Shown: piece by piece, positions 51,992 through 61,451 of the stretch
Layout of the letters: each line of letters opens with the position of its first letter
Numbering within the stretch: position 1 is the stretch's first letter
Assembly: GCA_965661115.1 (NCBI GenBank)
Contig: CBFICO010000003.1
Coordinates: 3,854-67,853, forward strand
DNA: 64,000 nucleotides
Reading direction: 5' to 3'
Origin: UBA6770 sp965661115
Lineage (GTDB): Bacteria; Bacteroidota; Bacteroidia; Flavobacteriales_G; Salibacteraceae
The notes under the pieces: model-generated
What the model saw: only the letters and a program-made list of their open reading frames with translations
What the model was told of the DNA's origin: nothing
The model's database searches: none
Position numbers and translations under genes: made by a program

Positions 51992-53365
51992 ATGCATAAG
52001 GAATCAGAAATAAGATATCCACTCATACTAGGAGATAAGACTTATCACCAGATTACAGAGGATGTTTGTGCTCCGGTTGAAGGAAGAGCCAATAAATTAT
52101 GGTATGCATCATTCACAATTGCTGTTGTGGTTGCATTATGGGGTTTAGGCTGTATCCTTTACACTATAGGTAGAGGTATTGGTGTTTGGGGATTGAACAC
52201 AACAGTTGATTGGGCATGGGATATCACCAACTTTGTATGGTGGGTTGGTATCGGTCACGCAGGAACATTAATCTCAGCTGTATTATTGTTGTTCCGTCAA
52301 AAATGGAGAATGGCAATTAACCGCTCGGCAGAGGCAATGACAATTTTTGCTGTTATGATGGCGGCTTTATTCCCTGGAATTCACATGGGTCGTATTTGGA
52401 TGGCATATTGGGTACTTCCACTTCCAAACCAATTTGGTTCTTTATGGGTAAACTTTAACTCGCCACTGCTGTGGGACGTATTTGCAATCTCAACTTATTT
52501 TTCTGTATCGTTAGTATTCTGGTACATCGGACTTATACCTGATTTTGCAACAATTAGAGATAGAGCAACTAGAGCAATTCCAAAAGCAATTTACTCAGTG
52601 CTTGCATTTGGATGGAGTGGAAAGGCAAAACAATGGATTCGTTTTGAAGAAGTTTCACTGGTTTTAGCTGGTTTAGCAACTCCATTGGTATTCTCAGTAC
52701 ACTCAATTGTATCAATGGACTTTGCAACTTCGGTTGTACCGGGATGGCATACTACCATTTTCCCTCCTTATTTCGTGGCAGGGGCAATTTTCTCTGGTTT
52801 CGCAATGGTACAAACACTTTTGATTATTGCTAGAAAGGTTGTTAGTCTTGAATCTTACATAACTAGAAAGCACATCGAGTCTATGAACATTGTAATTGTT
52901 ATTACAGGTTCTATGGTAGGTATTGCCTATTTAACTGAGCTGTTTATTGCTTGGTATTCTGGTGTTGAGTTTGAACAATATGCATTCTTAAATAGAGCAA
53001 CAGGTCCTTATTGGTGGGCTTACGCTTCTATGATGACTTGTAACGTAATCACTCCTTTGATTTTCTTCGTTGAAAAGGTTAGAAAGAGTATTGTAATTTC
53101 ATTTATCGTATCAATCTTCGTAAACATTGGTATGTGGTTCGAGCGTTTTGTAATTATTGTTACATCGTTACACCGTGATTTTATTCCTTCAAACTGGACA
53201 ATGTTCCACCCAACTTTTGTGGATATAGGAATTTTCATCGGAACCATCGGGATATTCTTCGTTCTGTTCCTTCTTTACGCTAGAACCTTCCCTGTATTAG
53301 CCTTGAATGAATTGAAATCGATTTTGAAATCTTCAGGTGATAACTATAAAAAACAACAGCATTAA
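51992..53365 (+). CDS. actC: Alternative complex III integral membrane subunit ActC (NrfD-like)
   Basis: A 457-residue membrane protein of the NrfD/PsrC type with about ten predicted helices. It provides a menaquinol site. Typical: WWVGIGHAGTLISAVLLLF early, FPGIHMGRIWMAYW, FATSVVPGWHTTIFPPYFVAGAIFSG. The last helices include FIVSIFVNIGMWFERF. It follows actB after 24 bases and precedes actD by 13 bases. Together with ActF it forms the membrane core. Confidence 0.95.
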   Translation: MHKESEIRYPLILGDKTYHQITEDVCAPVEGRANKLWYASFTIAVVVALWGLGCILYTIGRGIGVWGLNTTVDWAWDITNFVWWVGIGHAGTLISAVLLLFRQKWRMAINRSAEAMTIFAVMMAALFPGIHMGRIWMAYWVLPLPNQFGSLWVNFNSPLLWDVFAISTYFSVSLVFWYIGLIPDFATIRDRATRAIPKAIYSVLAFGWSGKAKQWIRFEEVSLVLAGLATPLVFSVHSIVSMDFATSVVPGWHTTIFPPYFVAGAIFSGFAMVQTLLIIARKVVSLESYITRKHIESMNIVIVITGSMVGIAYLTELFIAWYSGVEFEQYAFLNRATGPYWWAYASMMTCNVITPLIFFVEKVRKSIVISFIVSIFVNIGMWFERFVIIVTSLHRDFIPSNWTMFHPTFVDIGIFIGTIGIFFVLFLLYARTFPVLALNELKSILKSSGDNYKKQQH

Positions 53366-53378
53366 AATTTGACTGAGA

Positions 53379-53909
53379 ATGAGTGTTGGAAAAAAGATAT
53401 ACGGTTTATACAACGATGACGGTATCCTAACTGAAGGAGCCAAAGCAGTTGTTGCCAAAGGAATAAAAGTTAGTGATGTTTATTCTCCATTTCCTGTTCA
53501 TGGAATTGAGAAGATTATTGGTATCAAGTGGACGCGACTTGCAATATGTGCATTCTTGTATGGTATTACAGGAACATCACTAGCAATTTTGGGTATGTAT
53601 TATTTCATGATTGTTGATTGGCCAATGGATATTGGTGGTAAACCAAATCAATACTTTATTCAAAATATGCCTTCATTCGTGCCAATTATGTTTGAATTTA
53701 CGGTATTATGTGCAGCTCACGGAATGGCATTAACCTATTTCTTAAGAAACTGGACTCTGCCTGGAGTATCTGCTAAGAATCCTCACCCAAGAACTACAGA
53801 CGATCATTTTGCAATGGAAATTGATCCAGCTGAAAATGATTCTATGAGTGCTGAAGAGATTCAAAACATTTTAAAAGAAACAGGAACTGTAGAAGTTTTT
53901 GAAAAGTAG
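53379..53909 (+). CDS. actD: Alternative complex III subunit ActD (DUF3341)
   Basis: A 176-residue DUF3341 membrane protein of ACIII. Two transmembrane helices are seen at about residues 57-90 (AICAFLYGITGTSLAILGMYY) and 101-125 (PIMFEFTVLCAAHGMALTYFL), with a conserved PFPVHGIEK motif near residue 37. Soluble N and C termini. The end overlaps the actE upstream start region by 11 bases if the earliest start is used; with ATG 53914 there is no overlap. Confidence 0.92.
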   Translation: MSVGKKIYGLYNDDGILTEGAKAVVAKGIKVSDVYSPFPVHGIEKIIGIKWTRLAICAFLYGITGTSLAILGMYYFMIVDWPMDIGGKPNQYFIQNMPSFVPIMFEFTVLCAAHGMALTYFLRNWTLPGVSAKNPHPRTTDDHFAMEIDPAENDSMSAEEIQNILKETGTVEVFEK

Positions 53910-53913
53910 TAAC

Positions 53914-54567
53914 ATGACTAGAATTAAAAATATGTTAGCAACTAAAAACGGCGCAAAAATGTGGTTGGTTGTTGCGGTATCGGGTATGTTATTCGGTGCG
54001 TGTCAATCAGACCCAAATAGCCCAGGGATTGAGTATATGCCTGATATGTATCGTTCTCCTTCTTTCGAAACTTACGGTGAGAATGAAGTTGGTGGTCAAA
54101 AAATAATGAGTGCACGAATTCCTGCAAACAATACCATTCCTAGAGGAAAAGATAATTTACCTTATCCTTATCCAAACACTTTTGAAGGATATGAGGCGGC
54201 AGGTGCTAATCTTAAGAACCCGTTTCCAGCGTCTGAAGAGAATTTAGCTGAAGGAAAAGTGCTATACACTAGATTTTGTGTGCACTGTCACGGTAAAAAA
54301 GGTATGGGTGACGGGACGGTTCCAACAAATAGTGAATACCCACCACCGCCGGCATATTCAAAAGGTTTGAAAGATTTGCCTGAGGGTAAAATGTTTCATA
54401 CGCTTACACACGGAAAAAACTTAATGGGATCTCATGCTTCTCAACTTACAAAGTCTGAACGTTGGAAAGTTATCCTATATGTACAAACACTGCAAAACCC
54501 TGGTGGCAAAAAAGCTACTGAGCAACCTGCAGAGGAGAATAATTCAGAACAAGAAGAATCAAAATAA
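53914..54567 (+). CDS. actE: Alternative complex III mono-heme lipoprotein ActE
   Basis: Start at ATG 53914 (MTRIKNMLATKNGAKMW), chosen over TTG 53899. A lipoprotein signal ends in lipobox LFGAC, so the protein is anchored. One c-type haem motif, CVHCHGKKGMGDG, near residue 123. It passes electrons to the oxidase. 217 residues with a polar C-terminal tail rich in Glu. It lies between actD and actF, 15 bases before the latter. Confidence 0.92.
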   Translation: MTRIKNMLATKNGAKMWLVVAVSGMLFGACQSDPNSPGIEYMPDMYRSPSFETYGENEVGGQKIMSARIPANNTIPRGKDNLPYPYPNTFEGYEAAGANLKNPFPASEENLAEGKVLYTRFCVHCHGKKGMGDGTVPTNSEYPPPPAYSKGLKDLPEGKMFHTLTHGKNLMGSHASQLTKSERWKVILYVQTLQNPGGKKATEQPAEENNSEQEESK

Positions 54568-54582
54568 TAAAGCGCTTTTTCA

Positions 54583-55809
54583 ATGGAACAATTTACTATA
54601 CCGGATAAAGTCAAAAGATGGTCAATGATCTTTATGATCATAGGAGGAGCTGCTCTACTATTGGGTATTGCTTCACTATTTATGGGTGGAGACGAACATG
54701 CGCATCACCATGCGGTTGCTCGTTTCTGGTCTAACTTATTAATTAATGGTTTCTTCTTCTTTGGAATTGCAGCTTGCGCTATATTCTTTATGGCAGTAAA
54801 CTATGCAGCTGAGTCTGGATGGTGGGTTGTTATTAAAAGAATATTGGAGGCTATTGGTAGTTTTATGCCTTATGGCGCTGTTGTATTGTTTATTGTATTA
54901 ATTGCAGGTGCAATGCATGGACATCATTTATATCATTGGATGGATCCAGCTGTAACCGATCCAGAAAGTCCACTTTACGATGAGATTATTGATGGGAAAT
55001 CACCATACTTGAACGTTGGTTTTATGGCTATTCGTCAAATTCTAATAATAGGCGGGTGGTATTGGTTCTGGAAACGTTTTAGAGCTAGATCGCTAGAAGA
55101 AGACTCAGGTTTTGACCGTGCAAGACACTTTAAAAACGTTAGAGACGCCGCGATTTTCTTAGTTGCTTTTGGTTATCCAATTTCTACATTCGTTCCTTGG
55201 GACTGGATTATGTCTATCGATACGCACTGGTTCTCAACTCTTTTTGGGTGGTATGTATTTTCTGGGCTTTGGTTAAGTGCTATGATAGTAGCAATCTTAA
55301 TGGTAATTTGGTTAAAGAGCCTTGGTCACTTAAAGGAGGTTAATGAAAGCCATATTCATGACCTTGGAAAATGGATGTTTGCCATTTCTTTCTTGTGGTC
55401 ATATTTATTTTTCTCTCAGTTTATGCTTATCTGGTATGCAAACATTCCTGAAGAAGTAACTTATTTCCAAGCAAGAATTGAACATTATCCGGTATTGTAT
55501 TGGGGAATGTTTATCGTGAACTTTTTGTTCCCTATGCTTGCCTTAATGGATAGAGATAGAAAGAGAAACAAAATGATGCTTACTATTATGGGTGTAATCT
55601 TATTCTGCGGTCACTGGGTAGATACCTTTATGTTGGTTACTCCAGGTACTATGAAAGAAGGTGGGCATATCGGTTTGTTAGAAGTGGGAATGGCTATTGG
55701 TTTTGTTGGTTTGTTTGTTTTTGTAATTACAAAAACACTCGCCGCTGCTCCATTGGTTGCTAAAAATCATCCATTCTTCGATGAAAGTGTTCATCATGAA
55801 ATTCATTAA
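54583..55809 (+). CDS. actF: Alternative complex III membrane subunit ActF (NrfD-like)
   Basis: A 408-residue polytopic protein paralogous to ActC with about ten helices and conserved histidines such as HGHHLYHWM near residue 108. Typical helix text: FGYPISTFVPWDWIMSIDTHW, then SFLWSYLFFSQFMLIWYANIP. It shares the membrane core of ACIII with ActC. ATG 54583 starts 15 bases after actE. Confidence 0.94.
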   Translation: MEQFTIPDKVKRWSMIFMIIGGAALLLGIASLFMGGDEHAHHHAVARFWSNLLINGFFFFGIAACAIFFMAVNYAAESGWWVVIKRILEAIGSFMPYGAVVLFIVLIAGAMHGHHLYHWMDPAVTDPESPLYDEIIDGKSPYLNVGFMAIRQILIIGGWYWFWKRFRARSLEEDSGFDRARHFKNVRDAAIFLVAFGYPISTFVPWDWIMSIDTHWFSTLFGWYVFSGLWLSAMIVAILMVIWLKSLGHLKEVNESHIHDLGKWMFAISFLWSYLFFSQFMLIWYANIPEEVTYFQARIEHYPVLYWGMFIVNFLFPMLALMDRDRKRNKMMLTIMGVILFCGHWVDTFMLVTPGTMKEGGHIGLLEVGMAIGFVGLFVFVITKTLAAAPLVAKNHPFFDESVHHEIH

Positions 55810-55845
55810 TTGCTAATTAGGTAGACTTAAAAAATTAAAATAGAC

Positions 55846-57000
55846 ATGACTGCATTGTTACTTTCTTTAGTCATTATTCTTGGAATAGTTGCCATCGTTC
55901 AAATGCTTAGAGTATTTGATTTATCAAATGCTTTAAAAGGTGAGGATGGAATTCGAGTTTCTAACCAAGAAACAAACAATATCCGTTGGGGATTTGTAGC
56001 GTTCTTTGTTGGTTATTTTGCATTCTTTATCTACTTAGTTGCAGCCTTTGGTGATCAATTATTGCCAGAAGCAGCCTCTTTGCACGGAGTAGAGTATGAT
56101 TGGTTAATGAACTTTAACCTTATCATTATTACAATAGTGTTTGTGATTACCCATATTATACTTACCATATTCGTTGTTAAGTACGCAAAAACTGTTAGTC
56201 CGAACGCAACATTTGTTACTCACAACAATCAATTAGAGTTGATATGGACAACTGCGCCAGCTGTTGTGTTAGCAATCATTATTATTTACGGAATTTCCAC
56301 ATGGAATTCTATGACAATGGATAAGCCAGAAGATGCTATCAACATTGAATTGTATGCACGTCAGTTTGATTGGACAGCACGTTATGCTGGTGAGGATAAT
56401 ATTCTTGGTAAGGCTAATTACAGAATGATTTCTGCTACTAATGCGTTAGGTGTAATAAATAGCAATACAATTGATGAGCGTTTAAATCAATACGATGAGC
56501 AATTGCAAGAGTTAGAAGATAGCAGAGCAAAAGTTTACCCAGGTGGTGCAAGTGACCAAGAAATTTTAGATCAAATTAAATTGGTAAAGAAAAACCGTGC
56601 AGCGGTGGTTCAATACAAAGAGCAAAGCAAGAACGAAAACTTTTCAGTTGCTGATGATGATATCATAACTAAGGTTGAGTTTCATATTCCGGTGAACAAG
56701 GCGGTGAACTTTTCTATCAGATCTCAGGATGTTATTCACTCTGCTTATATGCCTCATTTTAGAGCTCAAATGAACGCAGTTCCTGGTGTGATTACAAACT
56801 TTTACTTTACTCCAATTATTACTACCAAAGAGATGAGAGAAAAAACAGGTAATCCTGATTTTCACTACATTTTACTGTGTAATAAGATATGTGGTTCAGC
56901 GCATTACAACATGCAGATGAACATAATTGTAGAGACAGAGGAAGAATATAACAAGTGGTTGGCAGAACAACCGAAATTTAATGTTGCGCAAGCACAATAA
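55846..57000 (+). CDS. coxB: Cytochrome c oxidase subunit II
   Basis: A 384-residue subunit that holds the Cu-A centre. Three hydrophobic segments occur in the first 150 residues, including an extra N-terminal helix (LLLSLVIILGIVAIVQML). The Cu-A ligands are visible as CNKICGSAHYNMQM (Cys 345, Cys 349, His 353, Met 356). The earlier His region is SQDVIHSAYMPHFRAQMN. A 70-residue polar insert (DERLNQYDEQLQELEDSRAK) precedes the Cu-A domain. No haem c domain, so not caa3. Follows actF by 36 bases. Confidence 0.95.
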   Translation: MTALLLSLVIILGIVAIVQMLRVFDLSNALKGEDGIRVSNQETNNIRWGFVAFFVGYFAFFIYLVAAFGDQLLPEAASLHGVEYDWLMNFNLIIITIVFVITHIILTIFVVKYAKTVSPNATFVTHNNQLELIWTTAPAVVLAIIIIYGISTWNSMTMDKPEDAINIELYARQFDWTARYAGEDNILGKANYRMISATNALGVINSNTIDERLNQYDEQLQELEDSRAKVYPGGASDQEILDQIKLVKKNRAAVVQYKEQSKNENFSVADDDIITKVEFHIPVNKAVNFSIRSQDVIHSAYMPHFRAQMNAVPGVITNFYFTPIITTKEMREKTGNPDFHYILLCNKICGSAHYNMQMNIIVETEEEYNKWLAEQPKFNVAQAQ

Positions 57001-57022
57001 GAAATAAATAAGCGGAAAGAAG

Positions 57023-58804
57023 ATGGCTGGACATAAAGAGACGTTTCTTACAAAGTATTTATTTAGTTACGATCACAAGATGATATCTCGTCAGTTCTTG
57101 TTGACGGGAACTATAATGGCCTTTATCGGAATGATAATGTCATTGTTATTTAGACTTCAATTGGCTTTCCCGGGTGAGAGTTTTGGAGTATTAAACTTTT
57201 TCTTAGGGGATAAATGGGCTCCAGGTGGTGTGCTTGATCCAAATATGTATTTGGCTCTAGTTACTATTCACGGAACCATTATGGTTTTCTTTCTACTTAC
57301 AGCTGGTTTGAGTGGAACATTTGCTAATTTACTTATTCCATTACAGATTGGTGCAAGAGATATGGCCTCGGGTATGATTAACATGCTCTCTTATTGGTTC
57401 TTCTTCCTGTCGTCGGTTGTAATGGTAGCTTCATTATATGTTGAGAGTGGCCCTGCAGCAGCTGGTTGGACGGTTTATCCTCCATTAAGCGCATTGCCTC
57501 AAGCCATGCCAGGGTCTGGTATGGGTATGACCCTTTGGTTAGTAAGTATGTCGTTGTTCATCGTTTCTTCATTATTAGGCGGTTTGAATTATATCGTTAC
57601 TGTAATAAACTTAAGAACAAAAGGAATGACTATGACCAGATTACCATTAAGTATCTGGGCACTGTTTGTAACGGCAATCTTAGGAGTACTTTCTTTCCCT
57701 GTTCTTTTCTCAGCAGCCTTATTGTTGATTTTTGATAGAACATTCGGTACTTCGTTTTACTTATCAGACATTTATATCGCTGGGGAAGCTTTAGACCATA
57801 CTGGTGGTTCACCTTTATTATTCCAGCACTTATTCTGGTTCTTAGGTCACCCAGAGGTGTACATTATTCTGTTACCAGCATTGGGTATCACCTCGGAAGT
57901 CCTTTCTACTAATTCGCGTAAGCCGATTTTTGGTTACCGTGCAATGGTAGGTTCAATTTTAGCGATTGGCTTCCTATCATTTATTGTATGGGGTCACCAT
58001 ATGTTCGTTACAGGTATGAATCCATTTGTAGGGGCTGTCTTTACATTCACTACACTACTAATTGCAATTCCTTCTGCTGTTAAAGCGTTTAACTTTATTT
58101 CTACACTTTGGAAAGGTTCTTTACATTTTACACCAGCAATGATGTTCAGTATTGCTATGGTAAGTACTTTCATTACAGGTGGCGTAACAGGAATTATTTT
58201 AGCAGATGCTGCTTTGGATGTTAACCTACATGATACTTATTTTGTTGTAGCTCACTTTCATATTGTAATGGGATTGTCAGCAGTAATGGCAATGTTTGCT
58301 GGAGTGTATCATTGGTTCCCTAAAATGTGGGGTAGAATGTTAAACAAAAAGCTTGGGTACTTACACTTTTGGATTACGTTTATCAGTGCTTACGGAGTAT
58401 TCTTTCCTCAGCATTTCCAAGGTCTTGCAGGAGTTCCAAGAAGATACTATGCAAATACAGAATTTCCACTTTTTGATGGCTTAAGTGACATTAGCTTAAT
58501 GGTTACCATATTTGCTATGATTGGTGGATTGGCACAGTTCATATTCTTATTTAATTTGTTGTATTCTATGTTTAAAGGTCCAAAGGCACCACAGAACCCT
58601 TGGGGATCTAATACTCTTGAGTGGACAACACCAGTAGAGCATATCCATGGAAACTGGCCGGGCGAATTGCCAACGGTTCATAGATGGGCATACGATTACA
58701 GTAAGCCAAATGCAGATGGTTCAGATTTCCGAATCCCGGGTCAAGATTTTGTGCCGCAAACTGTTCCTTTAGAAGAAGGAGAAATAGATGGCGAAGGTCA
58801 TTAG
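57023..58804 (+). CDS. coxA: Cytochrome c oxidase subunit I
   Basis: A 593-residue haem-copper oxidase core with 12 helices. Haem and Cu-B ligands: HGTIMVFFLLTAG (haem a), HPEVYIILLPALG and WGHHMFVTGMNP (Cu-B histidines) and HDTYFVVAHFHIVMG. The GHPEVYI tyrosine indicates an A-type (A1/A2) oxidase. It receives electrons from ACIII and pumps protons. Subunit III is not found next to it. An intrinsic terminator follows at 58824-58863. Confidence 0.97.
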   Translation: MAGHKETFLTKYLFSYDHKMISRQFLLTGTIMAFIGMIMSLLFRLQLAFPGESFGVLNFFLGDKWAPGGVLDPNMYLALVTIHGTIMVFFLLTAGLSGTFANLLIPLQIGARDMASGMINMLSYWFFFLSSVVMVASLYVESGPAAAGWTVYPPLSALPQAMPGSGMGMTLWLVSMSLFIVSSLLGGLNYIVTVINLRTKGMTMTRLPLSIWALFVTAILGVLSFPVLFSAALLLIFDRTFGTSFYLSDIYIAGEALDHTGGSPLLFQHLFWFLGHPEVYIILLPALGITSEVLSTNSRKPIFGYRAMVGSILAIGFLSFIVWGHHMFVTGMNPFVGAVFTFTTLLIAIPSAVKAFNFISTLWKGSLHFTPAMMFSIAMVSTFITGGVTGIILADAALDVNLHDTYFVVAHFHIVMGLSAVMAMFAGVYHWFPKMWGRMLNKKLGYLHFWITFISAYGVFFPQHFQGLAGVPRRYYANTEFPLFDGLSDISLMVTIFAMIGGLAQFIFLFNLLYSMFKGPKAPQNPWGSNTLEWTTPVEHIHGNWPGELPTVHRWAYDYSKPNADGSDFRIPGQDFVPQTVPLEEGEIDGEGH

Positions 58805-58823
58805 GAATAATAATACACATTTT

Positions 58824-58863
58824 AAATGTCCTGTTTCAAATGAGATTCAGGACATTTTTTTTG
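58824..58863 (+). terminator. Rho-independent terminator after coxA
   Basis: AAATGTCCTG (58824-58833) pairs with CAGGACATTT (58848-58857), with a 14-base loop and T residues continuing past 58860. It ends the act-cox operon and overlaps the ruvB promoter region. Confidence 0.88.
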
Positions 58864-58866
58864 TCT

Positions 58867-58874
58867 TAATTTTG
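58867..58874 (+). promoter_or_regulatory. TAnnTTTG-type promoter box for ruvB
   Basis: TAATTTTG matches TAnnTTTG exactly and ends 14 bases before the ruvB ATG at 58889. Its upstream part lies in the T-tract of the coxA terminator. Confidence 0.4.
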
Positions 58875-58888
58875 GGTAACCTTGTATA

Positions 58889-59911
58889 ATGAATGAGCAT
58901 TTAAATCCAGACGGTAATAATTTGAATCAAACGGAGAAAGACATTGAAAAAGTCTTGCGTCCCGCACAATTTGGTGATTTTACAGGTCAGGAAAAGGTGC
59001 TAGAAAATCTTAAAGTTTTTGTTCAAGCAGCCTTGCAAAGACAAGAGGCTCTAGATCATGTTTTATTGCATGGTCCTCCAGGACTAGGCAAAACTACCCT
59101 TGCCCATATAATCGCAAACGAACTAGGAGTTGATATTAAAATAACCTCGGGTCCTGTGTTAGATAAACCTGGTGATTTAGCAGGTTTACTCACTAATCTA
59201 GGTAGAAATGATGTGTTGTTCATTGATGAGATACATCGTTTGAGTCCAGTTGTTGAAGAATTTCTTTATTCAGCTATGGAAGATTACCGCATTGATATTA
59301 TGATTGATACTGGTCCGAATGCAAGGAGTGTACAAATAGAGTTAGAGCCATTTACTTTGATTGGAGCTACCACACGCTCGGGATTACTTACCTCTCCTCT
59401 GCGAGCTAGGTTTGGAATAAACGCGCGACTTCAATATTACAATAGTGAAATATTAAGTCAAATAATTAAGCGCAGTGCCACTATTCTAGATATTGAAATA
59501 GAGCATGAAGCTGCAGGAGAAATTGCAAGTAGAAGTAGAGGTACTCCTAGAATAACTAATGCACTATTAAGAAGGGTAAGAGATTTTGCTCAAATAAAAG
59601 GAGACGGTTCAATCAATAAAGATATATCACATTATGCTCTCGATGCGCTGAATGTTGATCAATCTGGTTTAGATGAAATGGACAACAAAATTCTAATGAC
59701 CATAATCTCTAAATTTAAAGGGGGGCCTGTTGGATTAAATACAGTTGGTACAGCTGTAGGTGAAGATGCAGGTACAATTGAAGAGGTATACGAGCCGTTT
59801 CTTATCCAAGAAGGATTTTTAATGCGCACTCCAAGGGGAAGAGAGGTTACCGAAAAAGCGTACCGTCATTTAGGTATCTCGCCACAAGCTTCGCAAAGTA
59901 CCTTGTTTTAA
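58889..59911 (+). CDS. ruvB: Holliday junction DNA helicase RuvB
   Basis: A 340-residue AAA+ motor that drives branch migration with RuvA. Walker A is HGPPGLGKTTLAHI, Walker B is LFIDEIHRLSP, and sensor-1/arginine-finger region is GATTRSGLLTSPLRARFG. The C-terminal winged helix is EPFLIQEGFLMRTPRGREVT. Normal length. The stop overlaps the queG start (TAATG at 59909-59913), which suggests coupling. Confidence 0.97.
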   Translation: MNEHLNPDGNNLNQTEKDIEKVLRPAQFGDFTGQEKVLENLKVFVQAALQRQEALDHVLLHGPPGLGKTTLAHIIANELGVDIKITSGPVLDKPGDLAGLLTNLGRNDVLFIDEIHRLSPVVEEFLYSAMEDYRIDIMIDTGPNARSVQIELEPFTLIGATTRSGLLTSPLRARFGINARLQYYNSEILSQIIKRSATILDIEIEHEAAGEIASRSRGTPRITNALLRRVRDFAQIKGDGSINKDISHYALDALNVDQSGLDEMDNKILMTIISKFKGGPVGLNTVGTAVGEDAGTIEEVYEPFLIQEGFLMRTPRGREVTEKAYRHLGISPQASQSTLF

Positions 59912-60834
59912 TGAATAAAACACAGCTTACTCAAAAGGTTAAATCTAAGGCTCTTGAGCTTGGTTTTAATCAAGTTGGAATAGCACGAGCAGAAAGATTA
60001 GAGCTAGAGGCCCAACGCCTTGAAAAATGGCTTAAAAATGGTTTCCATGGAACAATGAGCTGGATGGAAAACCATTTTGATAAAAGGGTAGACCCAACCA
60101 AATTAATGCCTGGTGCCAAGTCAATAATCAGTTGCACGCTCAATTACTTCCCGGAAGAGGAACAAAAAGCTGATGCTCCCAAAATTTCTAAGTATACGTA
60201 TGGAGAGGACTATCATTTTGTAATCAAGCGAAAACTAAAGGAATTAATTAAATACCTAAAAGAGGAGGTGGGTGACATAGAAGCGAGGGCTTTTGTGGAT
60301 AGCGCTCCTGTTTTAGATAAGGTTTGGGCCAGCAAATCTGGTCTTGGTTGGATTGGCAAAAACAGCAATCTTATTCACCCCAAAATGGGTTCATTTTTTT
60401 TTGTAGCGGAGATAATTTTAGATGTTGAATTGGAGTATTCAGATGCCCCGATAAGGGATTACTGCGGTACTTGTACTAAGTGTATTGATCACTGCCCAAC
60501 AGATGCAATTGTTGAGCCTTATGTGGTAGACGGAAGCAAATGCATATCTTATTTTACCATTGAACTGAAATCAGATATTCCTCTTTCACAAAAAGGCAAG
60601 TTTGATAATTGGGCATTCGGTTGTGATATCTGTCAGGATGTTTGCCCATGGAATAAGTTTAGCAGCCCAACTACGGAACAAGCTTTTAAACCACACCCTA
60701 AGTTGCTTTCATTTACTGGTGACGATTGGGAAGAATTATCGGAAGAAGTATTTCGTGAAATATTTAAAAACTCAGCGGTAAAGCGCACCAAGTTTGAAGG
60801 TTTAAAACGCAACCTCAAGTTTATTACAACCTAA
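59911..60834 (+). CDS. queG: Epoxyqueuosine reductase QueG
   Basis: A 307-residue cobalamin-dependent Fe-S enzyme that completes queuosine in tRNA. Two 4Fe-4S motifs are seen: CGTCTKCIDHCPTDAI and CDICQDVCPWNKF. The N-terminal half binds cobalamin and substrate (KSGLGWIGKNSNLIHPKMGS split, WMENHFDKRVDPTKLMPGAKS). Cytoplasmic. Its start overlaps the ruvB stop, and its own TAA overlaps the convergent outer-membrane gene stop by 4 bases. Confidence 0.95.
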   Translation: MNKTQLTQKVKSKALELGFNQVGIARAERLELEAQRLEKWLKNGFHGTMSWMENHFDKRVDPTKLMPGAKSIISCTLNYFPEEEQKADAPKISKYTYGEDYHFVIKRKLKELIKYLKEEVGDIEARAFVDSAPVLDKVWASKSGLGWIGKNSNLIHPKMGSFFFVAEIILDVELEYSDAPIRDYCGTCTKCIDHCPTDAIVEPYVVDGSKCISYFTIELKSDIPLSQKGKFDNWAFGCDICQDVCPWNKFSSPTTEQAFKPHPKLLSFTGDDWEELSEEVFREIFKNSAVKRTKFEGLKRNLKFITT

Positions 60835-61451
60835 AAAACGTAATTTATACTTGCACCAACAACAATATTATAAGCACCGCCAAACGAACCATAAGGCGTA
60901 ATGATTCTGGTAGAAACTGTTGAAACGATGGATTGGTGAATTCTAACGTTTGCAAATACATTATCGTTAAAGAAATAATTAGCTCCGAGCATAGCGTCAA
61001 TTTCAAATGAACGCCATTTAAAACCACTTGGATTTACTGCTCCAGCAGAGCTCTCTTCAGCAGTGTTGAACAAAACACCAACACCGGGTCCTATTTCAAT
61101 GGTAAACTTGTCCCATTCGTATTGATATAACAAAGGAACCTCGATGTAATCTAAATGAATCCTATAGGTTTGATAATTACCATTGTCGGGATCTCCAGGA
61201 TCAAATGAGCCTTTTTGAATGTATAGGATTTCAAACTGTAATTGAGAGGTTTCGTTAATTGGCTTTTGAAGCAGGAATCCACCCTGTAGGTTTAATTTAT
61301 TAAATCCGGCATAACCATCGCCCGTTATTTGAGAGCTGTTTAACCCGGCTTTGATACCAGCTTTGAATTTGTTATCCTGCTGTCCAATCAAATAGCTGCT
61401 CGTAAAAACAAACAGCCCAAGAAATAAAGCTATTTGCCTACTCTTTTGCAA
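60831..61451 (-). CDS. Small outer-membrane beta-barrel protein (PorT-like)
   Basis: The frame is open from 61508, but the signal peptide fits the TTG at 61451 (MQKSRQIALFLGLFVFTSSY, cut near IGQQ). That start overlaps the Omp28-like stop by 14 bases. The mature part is barrel-like, GIKAGLNSSQITGDGYAGFN and QLQFEILYIQKGSF, ending IVVGASINYVF, with terminal Phe as expected for outer-membrane insertion. About 206 residues. PorT is a family resemblance only. Confidence 0.72.
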   Translation of the reverse strand: MQKSRQIALFLGLFVFTSSYLIGQQDNKFKAGIKAGLNSSQITGDGYAGFNKLNLQGGFLLQKPINETSQLQFEILYIQKGSFDPGDPDNGNYQTYRIHLDYIEVPLLYQYEWDKFTIEIGPGVGVLFNTAEESSAGAVNPSGFKWRSFEIDAMLGANYFFNDNVFANVRIHQSIVSTVSTRIITPYGSFGGAYNIVVGASINYVF

